From Trochalopteron elliotii (Eukaryota > Chordata > Aves > Passeriformes > Leiothrichidae): a stretch of DNA of 64,000 nucleotides. The notes beneath the pieces were generated by a model that was not told the DNA's origin, did no database searches, and was given only the letters and a program-made list of their open reading frames with translations. A program made the translations under genes and the position numbers. Positions 13,081-22,969 of this stretch are shown here, one piece after another; the first letter of the stretch is position 1; each line of letters starts with the position of its first letter. The stretch spans positions 1,613,510 through 1,677,509 of the forward strand of contig JANPWX010000172.1 in the NCBI GenBank assembly GCA_024734555.1, written 5' to 3'.

Positions 13081-13192
13081 CCACGGACCATTTTTGCAGT
13101 TTTACATCGACGACAATTCCAGACTTGAATCGCATTTCGATAATTACAAATTGCTTTTAGTTTGGAGAACAGACTTAAGTTTTGTATCTCCG

Positions 13193-13519
13193 AATCAGTT
13201 TTCCTGTATAAAATGTATTTATGTATATCTTTCATTTGAATATAATAGTTGATTGTTTAGATTACCAATTTAATCACATAAAATTCTTCTGGTTTATGTC
13301 ATAACCCAGAATATGAAGCTGTGACTTGCATGTTTACAAGAAACAGTTAAACAGCATTTATTTTCTAGCAACTGAAATTATTTTGATTTTAGGGCCTGTG
13401 CCCCACTTCTGGTCTGTTAACATGAAAAATGTTGTGTATTGCATGTGGCAGCTTCTTCACAACTTCAGTGAATCTTTAACTTATTTATAAATTAAATTGC
13501 CCTCAGTTTCCATGTCATG

Positions 13520-13553
<34 letters not shown>

Positions 13554-14960
13554 CACTGATTCCACTGGAGTTACTTTAAATTTATCCCAGACTGTTGGCA
13601 GGATCAGACCACAAGGTCAATTTATATTTTAGAAAGATCCTATACAGTTTCAGGGTGACCATGTATCCCATGTATGAACAATGCTCCACTACGGGCTTAT
13701 AGCAGGTTGAATTGTTTCAGTTGAGGCTGCTGCTTATCACATTTTCTGATAGTCAAGTATCCAGAGACAGAATAGGTACATATGCATGCACAGTGATTTC
13801 TCTTGTGCTTATTAGCTGGTGAGGGTCTGAACGAGTAATTTTGTAGCACACATGTAAGAGCATGTAATGCAATAGTGATTTAAGAGAAAAGTATTATAAA
13901 AAACAAGAATAGATTATTCACTGTCAAATAATACTAACAAATGAGAATATTTTTCTGTTACGTGTTGGAAAATGGGGGAAAAAACCCATGACTTTACACA
14001 CTACCTGCAAACTTTCTCGTATTTGCTCCTTTTCAGTCAGCTCAAGTTACTGTATCCTCATCTTGGTGATTTCTGGGGTAACTAAGAAAATCCCTACTGC
14101 ACATGATGTGCCAATGCCAAGCTGTGCGCCATCTGCACTTAGCAGCAGAGGGAAATAAGACCCAGAAAGAATTTATCACTAGTTACACATTTGAGATGGG
14201 GGTGGGCTCTGAAATCCTCCAGGCCCCCCCTGGATTCATAAAATCGTATGCAGTAGAAATATGTACAAGATCATGTTTGGTAGGAAATGTCTTGAAATAC
14301 AGGACTTCTAGAAATACGCAGTGGTGGCTAAACAGACACAGGAATAATCTTCTGAAAACTGTCTGCTCTTTTCCCCTCCTCTGCTCTTTTCACAGACTGA
14401 CACATCAAGAGCAATTCAGAATCACCTGGGTTCACACTTCTTTCAAGATTCCATAAGCCATATGTGATCCAGGTATAACTACACTATAGACTGCTCTGGA
14501 GTACCTCCACTGATTTAATTTCTTCACAGGAATCTAAATTAAACTTCTGACTTTTCTTCCATAGCTGCCAAAAGAAATCAGCTGCTGAACTGGGCTGTAC
14601 AATTTCATTTGAAATGGGTGTTGAGGGACAGGCAAACCTGCACCTCTCAGAATTGATGATTGTCTCTTAAAGGCAAGTAGGTACTTAGTCAAAATGGTAA
14701 CTACACTCAAAGAAAAGCTCAGCACCAAACGTGCTTTTATATTTTTTTTTGAGCTGCTCTCTTCAACAACAGAGTTCAAAGAAAGTTCGTCTCCATTCTT
14801 TTACAAATAAATTTCTCCATATTGGCCATACAGTAAATTCCAAACACTTTTATTGCCCCAAGATGTGGATATATTTTAAGTACTCACAGAATTAAGCAGG
14901 TAAGAGAAGCAGATGATTTTTAAAAGTTCCCCTCTGTTCTCCTTCACTAATTCATCCAAA
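13193..14960. other. Intergenic, mostly unassigned
   Basis: Contains the CAAT microsatellite and, just after it (13554-13580), CCACTGATTCCACTGGAGTT, which resembles an ancient amniote repeat phrase. The 117-codon ORF at 14103-14456 has no recognised family. Confidence 0.5.
13521..13553 (+). repeat. (CAAT)n microsatellite
   Basis: About eight CAAT units, one of them interrupted (CAATCAACCAAT). Confidence 0.95.
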
Positions 14961-15565
14961 CAGGAAATGCTGCAGGTTTTGGAGCAGAGATCCCCCTGCA
15001 TCCTACAGACCCAGGTGAGGCCGGCTGTCCCCCTACACCCCATGGAGGACCCCATGCCAGAGCAAGTGGATGCCAGAAAGAGGCTCTGACCCACGTGGGA
15101 AGCCTGTGCTGGAGCAGGTTTGCTGGCAGGACTTGTGACTCTGCAGAGGACCCACACTGGACAGTCTGTTCGTGATGGACAGCACCCCATGGGACGGACT
15201 CACACTGTGGTCGTTTGTGAAGATGTGCAGCCCATGGCAAGGACTCCTACTGGAGAAGCCCATGGAGGAGTGTCTCCAGGAAGAGGAACCCCACGTTGGA
15301 GCAGAGGAATAGTGTGAGGAGTCCTCCCCCTGAGGGAGAAGGAATGGTCGAAACATCACTTGATTAACTGACCCCAACCCCCAGTCCTCATTCCCTGCAC
15401 TGCAGGGGTGGAGGAGGTAGAGGTAGAGAATTTGGGAGTGATCTTCCTTATCTTCACCCATGAGACTTTTGTTATATTTTTTCTTAACTGTTCAGCTGAA
15501 GATGGAAGTTATAAGGTGTTTTTTGTAGGCTCCTTGTGTTCACCCTGGATCTGCCCACCACAAGC
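14961..15565 (+). mobile_element. Avian high-copy interspersed repeat, LTR-type suspected, non-coding remnant
   Basis: A 600-bp block that is much richer in G+C than its flanks. It resembles a repeat I recognise from many bird genomes. It has reiterated CCCATGGAGG / CCCACRCTGGAGCAG-like phrases, then GTGTGAGGAGTCCTCCCCCTG, a GATTAACTGACC-like block, and a tail with TTATCTTCACCCATGAG and TTTTGTTATATTTT. The orientation given follows that remembered order. I suspect it derives from an endogenous retrovirus-type LTR element, but the class is uncertain. Overlapping ORFs in several frames here are by-products of the GC-rich repeats. Confidence 0.55.
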
Positions 15566-18500
15566 ATCTCCACAACTTGTAAATCTGTTTTCAACTGATA
15601 ACTTTGATATAAAGCTCCTCAGAGTTACAAGACATACTTTGAACCTCAGTGATGCAAACTAATTTGATGTTTTCTTTCATGTGAGGTGGGACAGCTTTAG
15701 GAACTAAGGGTCAAAACCCAAGCAAAGTTTTGGTTTACAATATTCCTAATAGTTGCCTCTGGTTTTGAACTATTTTTCATCTATTACTTGTTACCTGTGT
15801 ATGCACAAATGTGGTATTTGCAAAATACCACATGGCTCTGAGTGCCCTACAACACTCATATTGCATTGTTGCTTGTCTGTGCATTTGTGCTACAGTATAC
15901 AGCATTTGAAATTTAGCTCCAGTTTCTATTATTTAAACACTTCTTTCAGTGTGGCTGAGTTATCAAATATGTGTGAGGAGAAAGGAGACCACATGGTCCA
16001 GCCTCCTGTTGAAAGCATGGCCAACCTCCCATTGAAAGCATGGCCTTAAAAGAAATAATTATCTGCTGAGGTATTGCTGTGTGAGACAAAGCAGTACTTG
16101 GGTGCCTCTGAAAATTTGGGATGTAGCAAAATGAATTTTCCCTGTGCAAGGTTTTTCTTACCTATGTCTGTCCTAATCACCTGACTCCTTTTTGAGACCT
16201 GCAAGCAATGGAAATACCCTTCTGTTTTTCATTTCACTTTATGCACTATCAGCATGTTGGAGGATGGTAATAAAAGGATGGAATGAAGTTGAATAGCACT
16301 TAATAAGTTCTGGGTTTAGAAATCTGTCATAACTATATTTTTTTTTTGATATTTCAAGTACAACGGTAGCCTACAGAGGTATCTGAGTTTTCTGAAAGCC
16401 AATCTAGAATACTTTTACCAGTTAACTCAAGGGATCTAAGTGGATAATTTATATGACAACTGTAAGAGAAACACATTTTTTGTTGGTTTTCACTAAAATT
16501 TTAATTGGATACAGTTCTGTGTAAGGCCATAGGACTGACCTTCTGGCTAATCATTGCATAGGATTCATTGTGCACAGATATGAAGAGATGAAAAAAGTAT
16601 TTTGCCCTATCAATTTTTCATGAGATAAAATACACATAAAGATATGGTAAGCCTCTCTTTTCTTTCCTAGCAGCGCAAATTTTTCTCACCGAAACTCTGT
16701 GCTACAAAAGAACTGAGTAGCCCTAGCTGAGTCCCTTCTACATTATGTTATCAGATATCAGAAGAGCAGCACAAATGCAAATCAGATATCTCTGGCTATC
16801 AATGTGCCTGTGCCAGATATACTTTTGTGGGTGGCACTAATGAAAGCATTTCCAATTCCTGCTAACAGGTGCTCTTAAAATTGGGGAAATTTTTAAAATG
16901 TCTTGCTTAAAGTTTGGAAATTTCTAGTGGTCTATCATTACTAAGGATAGGCCAGTCATCATATTTTAAAGAAAATGCAAAAGGCAGTTGTAAAAGCAAT
17001 TGAAAGGAATCTAAGACTGACAGATTTCAAATATGATTCCCAAGTCTGGCTCCTTCTGAGGGCAAACCAAAAGTGTCACTTTACACTCCACTAAATCTGT
17101 CTAAATGATATATTGAAATCAACTCCATGATGAGCCATTGGACTTATAAATTAATCAGTACATTGTCAACTGTCTTCTCTATAAGCTTAAGTCAGAACCT
17201 AAAATAAGCCTGGTGGGTTTTGCATGGAGACTTTAATAATAGGCATAAATATTACTTGCATAGCAAGGAAGGCTGGGAGCTCCTGAACCCTACAAGAATT
17301 CATGCCAGGAAGTCTCAATAGTCTGTCAATTGATTTACTTGTGTCCTTTCCTTGCTTTTTCCCAATTCATGAATAATATTTGTATGTGGATAATAAATAA
17401 TCCAGTGAGTGATAGCTAGAGCAATGTATGTTGCCTGTTGTGCCCCTTCTCCTCCTGTTGCACTATCTAGTGATTGTTTTCTTGGCTCATGTGCTCTCAA
17501 GCCAAACAGAAATTTTGCACAGCATAGCATAATTCCTACTTTATGTACTTTTCACCTAGAAGTTCCTCTGCTTAGGGAAAATAAATCAATAGCCATCTCC
17601 CGTATCCACACTATGAAGCTTGCAATAAGAGGACAACTTAATTGTACCTGCTGCTGGGCCAATGTTTGGGCTTCTGCTTTCCTCCCACAGCAGCTATCAT
17701 TAATGCCAATTGATGTGTACCCTTTCCCTGTTGCTAGGTGATATGTGCCTTAAAAAGGCAGCTTCTATTGCTGCTCAGGGATTCTCACAAATCTTGTTTG
17801 CTTTTGGTTCACATGATGTGCAGTGGAGTTTGCAGGATCAGAAACATAGCTCGAAGTTCAGGGCATTTCCTTCTGCTGTCCATTTGACTGTAAATCACTT
17901 AAAGATCCTGGTTTTCCTGACTGAAGATTGAATGACACCTGTTGTAGTGGTAGGCAATGGCAAGATTCTACTTCATAGCCTGCATCTTTGACTTTCCCCA
18001 CATAGGATATGTTGACCAGTGACCTTCATGGACTTGACCAAGACCAGCATGGACTTGGCTGCTGTACCCAGGTGTTATACTGCAGAACAGGTCTTTCAAC
18101 AGTGCTTGTTAGGTATAGTGTTTTCTGAGGCTCAGAGAAAAAGCCAAAGATTGGTTTGGGACTCTTACATTCAGAAAGTGTAGTATCATTGGTTTTACCT
18201 GTTTAGAATTTCTTATCTCCTTATTATTTCTGGTATGACTGAGTAGAGAGAATAGATATTCTCAAGGACTGTAGTCTGATTTCTTTGGATTGAATTAGAT
18301 TCACCAGGCACAGGTTGAATAGTGTCCTGTAGCTTCATTAACTCTGTGGAGGAATGGCAGCTCAGCATCTGTCCCATCTATGAATTTATCTAATCAATTT
18401 GATAGGGTTTTTTTCCCAGGTTATTCTAAAGATATGTGGAATATAAGGATATCTGGTTACTGGTTTTTCACTATAAAGACTAAGACAAGAGACAGGAGAA

Positions 18501-19090
18501 GTAATAAACTCTCAGATACTCAGACCTTGAGGAATAGGAGGCAACAGGACAGTAGCAAAGAGCAGAACTTCTAGATCACTTTTTGATGGGACTTGAACAG
18601 AACCACTCAATGCCTTGAGGATGTTCAGCCAGACACTGAATGGACACTGTGCATGGACACTGTGCTCATGTGTATGTATGATCTGATAGCAAATCTCAAG
18701 CCAGGCTAGCTGGAGAGTAGAGTGAGTGGTCTGGTTGCCAGCAACTGAGGAGTCAAAGGGACCTGAAGGTCTGAGGGCTGGAGAGAGGAACTGGAGAGAG
18801 ACAATTTGTCTGGTTACAACCTATTGAACAAACTGAGCATCAAAGGGCTGCTGATGAAAGCACCCATTTTTATGTGTGATTCTAATGTCAATTTGAATCT
18901 GGACTAGCTGGTGAGCAGAAGAGGTATAGGAGCCAGCTGTCCGAGAGACAAGTTGCCTTTCAGATTTATATCTAATATGACCCATAAAAACCAGGAAAAG
19001 TGTTTTCTCAACACTTGATTTTCTTTAGCTGCTCATGACACAAAGGCTATCAGCAGTTTTGATCCTGCTTCTGATTGTTATTCACATCAT
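15566..19090. other. Intergenic region downstream of NPVF, no gene seen
   Basis: In mammals C7orf31 lies on this side of NPVF. I looked for recognisable coding exons of it on the minus strand and found none. Only the possible CR1 fragment near 16.0 kb stands out. Confidence 0.55.
15983..16045 (-). mobile_element. Possible CR1 3' fragment with internal duplication
   Basis: GACCACATGGTCCAGCCTCC resembles the reverse complement of a CR1 3' region. It is followed by a duplicated TTGAAAGCATGGCC unit (about 16008-16022 and 16033-16046) separated by AACCTCCCA. It is too short and diverged to be sure. Confidence 0.4.
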
Positions 19091-19099
19091 AGGCTTCTT

Positions 19100-19124
19100 T
19101 TTATTTGAACCATGGATCTTTATT
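19100..19124 (-). other. Candidate NPVF polyadenylation signals (two AATAAA)
   Basis: On the minus strand AATAAA occurs at 19124-19119 and again at 19105-19100, and the variant ATTAAA occurs at 19144-19139. These are the first such hexamers after the predicted stop codon at 19473. They imply a 3' UTR of about 350-400 nt. Confidence 0.5.
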
Positions 19125-19472
19125 AATTTTATGCTTCTTTTAATTCTGCTTAAAATGTTTTAAACTATACAGCCATTGTCTGAAATTCAGTTTTATAACC
19201 AACAGGACATAAGTAGCACAGAAATAAATAGAATTTATACTACACTGCCACTGAAATAAACTACTACAGCAATCACTACAATTATCATTGCCTTATATGT
19301 CAAGGATTTCTACAGAAAAAAATACATTATGCATACATTGAGGCAGGTTTTCGTTTCAATTCACACGTTTCCTTTTCATGACCTTTAGTTTTGAAAACAC
19401 ATTGCAGCTTTTCCAGGTCTTCCAGATTCTGTCTTCATAATTTCATGCCAGTATTAACGTAACTGTTAGAAT

Positions 19473-19480
19473 TCATATTC
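19473..19480 (-). CDS. NPVF: NPVF predicted last coding segment (completes a Gly codon, then Ile and stop)
   Basis: This segment is inferred from splice phase. Exon 2 ends with one base (G) of a split codon. The best downstream acceptor, TGGTATTTTTAG|GAATATGA, supplies GA to complete Gly171, then ATA (Ile172) and TGA. The resulting 172-residue length fits the avian family. The rest of the exon would be 3' UTR. Another acceptor-like AG lies shortly downstream, before AATCTGG at about 19428; using it would give a different short tail. RNA evidence would settle which is used. Confidence 0.5.
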
Positions 19481-22400
19481 CTAAAAATACCAGACAAATA
19501 AAACAAAAGCTGTCATAATTAGGTGAGACAGTGAGAAAGGAATGAAAGGAATCAAATTAAATGAGAGAGAACCTTGGCTTCTAATATATCCGTTATCTTT
19601 TCTGGCTTGAACTTCTACTTTATGCATGTGTCAGATGGAGGGCAGGGGTAGCCAACTGAAACTTGGTTACAAGACAAATGGGCAGTTCCAGTAAAGCAGC
19701 AGTTATGATAAGAGGGACTGTTATTGAAGAGCTGGTTTAAATTATTCTTAGTAATAGCAGGAAATAGTTTTTCTATCCTGAAAATAATCTGAGATGTCGT
19801 AAAAATTTTTTCATGATAACATGGAATGAAAAGTTAAAATCTCAAACATTGTCTCAGTAAGAAAATACGAAAAAAAATAGGATTGGATGAGAAAAAATAA
19901 TTTTCAGAATGCTGCTATTTAGCTTGGAATGTAGTCTTTTTTTAACTCTAATTTGCATAAATTTAGAAAATGGAAGAGTAATTTTTAGGCAAATTTGTAA
20001 TTTTATAGTGCTGAAATGTGATATTTTAATGATTCTGAACCTTCATCAAAGGTATAACTTTTCAAAATGAAACCTCATCTAAAAAAGCATCAAATCTTAC
20101 CCTGTCATATGAACATTTTCAGATTTGTCTATTTTAATTCTGCTTTGGCTATTTGGCCCCTTCTCATTAGAAAAGGTTTAATAAAAAGATTCTCTACTAC
20201 TTTAGGTGAGACCTTTTGATTTGATGAACTGCAATCTTTCATTTGGCAAATTGAACTTATATTGAAATGCTTAGGAATATTCCTGGAGGAATTCTAGCTG
20301 TATTTAATCATTGCTAACCTATGATTTAATATGCATTTTAATATGTGACTTGAACACTTGTGTAGAATTACCTGGTTCGGATTCCTGAACGTCTCGAGGC
20401 AGATTGACAGCCAGTGACTTCCCAAATCTCTGTGGCAAATTTAGAAGTAATTGACTGGAACCTTTAACAAGTGGAGATCTCCCAAGCCTGTGTGATACCT
20501 TTGGAGCATCATTAGGTATGTTCTCTCCAAAAGCTCTTCCAAATCTCAGGGGCAAATTAGCAAATGGTTTAATGCTTCTTTCTTCTGGATAATTTCTTCC
20601 AAATCTAAGAGGTAAATTAGCAACTGAATTTGGCATCTTGCTTGCTGTAAAAGGGTTCATTTTAATGACATCTTTCGACCCCCAGTCTCCCATTTCTTCA
20701 AAATGGAGACTCCTCTGCTTTTCTTCCAAAATATTATCTTTAATCTAAAGAAAAATAATTTAAAAAAGGATACAATCATCTTATAGGGCATTACTCCAGC
20801 TACAAATGACACAAAATATTCACTTTCATACCTCCTTAGAAAGCTGATGGGTAATGGTCTTATTTTTTTGAATATGTAATGTTTTTTTAGTTCTATTTGC
20901 TAAACTCCATTGTAATGTGAGCTCCTTCATATGCATTACTTCATATGCTGACATTGTTCTGCTTACCTTTTCAGAACTCTGACCACAAGGCCATATTCCC
21001 ATATCAGTATCAGCAAATGGTTCAGCTCAAATGATATCACTTGGAAATATTTCTGGGCACAGGTGTCTGTACCTGTGCAATCAGTTAAGGTAGGACAGCA
21101 GTTGCTGTCAGGTCCACATTTGCTACTATCACCACCTGAAGTTCTCTGGAGGGGAAGATGCTGAGCGTATTTAGTGACTACACACAGAGCCAGACTCTTA
21201 CTCATCTGGTCTGGATAAACAGGAGGATGGACCAAGCTACCTGAAGGTATAGCGCATTTCTTCCTCAGCATTGAGTGGATGTTTGGACCCAATATCTATC
21301 CAGGCTAACAAGGAAGTGAATGGAAAGCTTTTGGATCAAGCTAACATCGTGTCTGTTCTGGCCTTGCAGCATAGATGTTGCCCTGAGCTTTAAATGGCTT
21401 TAGTCCTCCACTAGCACACAAGATGCATTGGGAGCTCCTGGGCTCCTAATTTTTATGCAACCAGCACAAAATATACGTTCTGTATCTATGTTGTCATACA
21501 GTGAAGAGCTGAGCCTAGTATATTACCTGTCTCATGATGGAAAGGGCAGCTATTGCCTGAAGAACAGCTTTATCAGTATGACCCTTCTTATAGGGCAGTG
21601 TTCTTCCCTCAGCATATTAAAAATCACTTATTTTTGTGACAAAAATATGTTTCCAGGACTTAACAGCAAATATGTACAAATATGGATTTAAATTTCAGTT
21701 AAAGACACAAATGCTACAAATCTAATTTTGCTTCCTTATCCCTATCTGTCTTCTCTGTGAACTTCTGCATTTACTGGCAGAGAAGAGGAATGAGCCATTC
21801 TGGTTCATATTTTGTGATTAAAACTTTAAATAAACTATCCCTCTGATTGCACCTGCACACTGTTTCTGGAAGTGTATAAAAGATAGTGAACTGAAGTCCA
21901 GAGGATTTGACTAGCATAGTTGAAATTGTATTTTGTTTTAAAGGATGTTTATTATACCAATGATGATAAGTCAAAAAGAGAGGTTGGCTCCCATTTCCTA
22001 GGGAGTATTTGCAGGGAAGACATGAAAAATAATACAGATGAAGTGTGCAAATTTCATTTGGCACCTATTGAGATGTAATAAATGTGCAACCCTGCAAAGA
22101 AATTTTTATAGGCAATTTCCGGAGTAAAATTTTAAGACCATTAACTATATTAGATTTAAAATGTTCTCTGTTTATCATTATTCTTTGAGTATTACAAGCA
22201 TGCCTTTATTAATTTTGGATTAATAATCTGTTATATTATGTGCATAAAATGCCTGACAGGAGTGTTAATTGAGGACTCACTCAGTAAGTGAGAAACATTT
22301 CAGAAAAAATCACAGCCTAATCACAAAGCTGTACTACGAGAAAATTGAAACATGAGTTGATTTACACAGTATGTATGTTTGAGCAAATAAATTTCTTGAA

Positions 22401-22689
22401 AATTGTTTCAACAAGCTTTTTTCATACTGCTATTGCTGTAATGCTGAATGCTGTGGAATGAGTTTAGGACAGCCTGTGGCAAAACATCCAGTGTGCTCAG
22501 GATCAGACCCACAGTTCCCCCAAAACAATGTCACAGTAATACAGATCTTACCTCGTAATATTTATCATCACTGTCTTCTCTGCTCTGCAGCCTGGACTTC
22601 ATCAGTTCATTTAAGCACATGCTGTTTGATGTGAGAAAGACCACCATAGCTAAAACAAACAGATTCAACTTGGTTGAAATGACTTTCAT
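19473..22689 (-). CDS. NPVF: Neuropeptide VF precursor (gonadotropin-inhibitory hormone precursor), 3 coding segments
   Basis: This is a secreted prohormone. In birds its amidated LPXRF peptides are made by hypothalamic neurons and act through GPR147 (NPFFR1) to lower gonadotropin release; that role is established knowledge. The spliced model joins 22689-22552, 20744-20372 and 19480-19473 and gives 172 residues, close to the roughly 173 I remember for galliform GnIH precursors. Residues 1 to about 25 form a signal peptide. Three peptides follow, each ending in an amidation glycine and a basic residue: a long one ending SVANLPLRFG-R (residues 58-96), GnIH itself, SIKPFANLPLRFG-R (103-116, after R102), and GSSQLLLNLPQRFG-K (141-155, after K140). 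Exons 1 and 2 are in phase 0 with clean GT/AG sites. The last 8 coding bases are predicted from splice signals alone. No coding neighbour is visible. There is a TATA box upstream and an AATAAA about 350 nt past the stop. Confidence 0.95.
20372..20744 (-). CDS. NPVF: NPVF coding exon 2 (all three LPXRF-amide peptides)
   Basis: The acceptor TTTCTTTAG|ATTAAAG opens the exon at 20744 in phase 0, and the donor CCAG|GTAATT closes it at 20372 after 124 codons plus one base. It encodes residues 47-170. The diagnostic motifs are LPLRFGR at residues 90-96 and 110-116 and LPQRFGK at 149-155. The second is preceded by EERSIKPFAN. Single arginines or lysines, rather than dibasic sites, flank the peptides (R57, R102, K140), as in other avian precursors. 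A degenerate stretch, KVSHRLGR (128-135), sits between the second and third peptides and could be an eroded repeat unit or spacer. The open frame continues past the donor to a stop at 20319, so an intron-retaining transcript would add 17 residues after residue 170 (187 in total). Confidence 0.97.
22552..22689 (-). CDS. NPVF: NPVF coding exon 1 (signal peptide and start of propeptide)
   Basis: Exactly 46 codons run from ATG (first base 22689) to the donor site TACGAG|GTAAGA, whose last exon base is 22552, so the intron is phase 0. The protein opens MKVISTKLNLFVLAMVVFL, a positively charged N-terminus followed by a hydrophobic core at about residues 8-19. Cleavage is likely near residues 23-25. 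The segment ends in an acidic stretch, SREDSDDKYYE. The ATG has A at -3, a good Kozak context. It is too short to stand out as an ORF and was found by reading upstream of exon 2. Intron 1 spans 20745-22551 (1.8 kb) and holds no other gene I can support. Confidence 0.94.
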
Positions 22690-22747
22690 TTTTCTCAAGC
22701 TGACTTAGAGAGCTCAGAATCTGTATGGAAAATAAAACTGCCATCTT

Positions 22748-22755
22748 TTTATATA
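22748..22755 (-). promoter_or_regulatory. NPVF TATA box
   Basis: The minus strand reads TATATAAAAAG starting at 22755, 59-66 bp upstream of the NPVF ATG. That would place transcription start near 22725-22720 and give a short 5' UTR of roughly 30-35 nt, typical of a TATA-driven neuropeptide gene. Confidence 0.75.
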
Positions 22756-22785
22756 ATCAGAAAACAAAACAAAATTTTTTCACTA

Positions 22786-22793
22786 TGACATCA
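22786..22793. promoter_or_regulatory. ATF/CREB-like site in the NPVF promoter
   Basis: TGACATCA (plus strand) differs by one base from the palindromic CRE TGACGTCA and lies about 30 bp upstream of the TATA box. A CCAAT pentamer follows at 22804-22808. The spacing suits a core-promoter activator site, but short motifs occur by chance and binding is not shown. Confidence 0.35.
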
Positions 22794-22946
22794 GCCTCAA
22801 AAGCTCCAATTCCCAGTTTTAATTAGGAAGGTGATTTGAATATATTTGAAGAATGTTGGGAATTTCCTTTGTGAAGCCTTTTAGACAACATAACTTCTTG
22901 TTAGGGACACGCTGACTTTACAAGTATATTCTTCTGGTGAAGTATG

Positions 22947-22962
22947 TCTTAATTAGCTAATT
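22947..22962. promoter_or_regulatory. Paired homeodomain-type TAAT sites upstream of NPVF
   Basis: Around these positions the plus strand reads CTTAATTAGCTAATTT, two TAAT cores in inverted arrangement about 200 bp upstream of the TATA box. Another TAATTAG lies at about 22820-22826. Such cores bind LHX/POU/PAX-class homeodomain factors, which are common in hypothalamic neuron enhancers. In AT-rich DNA this is only suggestive. Confidence 0.25.
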
Positions 22963-22969
22963 TCGAGAG

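Noticed and set aside
19330..19430. Open minus-strand stretch inside the NPVF 3' UTR (…EDLEKLQCVF… to a stop at 19331)
   Set aside because: It is not in the frame delivered by the exon 2 donor when the best acceptor is used, and I know no NPVF family with this tail. It remains a minor alternative.
20963..21292. 109-codon minus-strand ORF within NPVF intron 1
   Set aside because: Exons 1 and 2 join in frame without it, and it has no family resemblance or flanking splice sites in phase.
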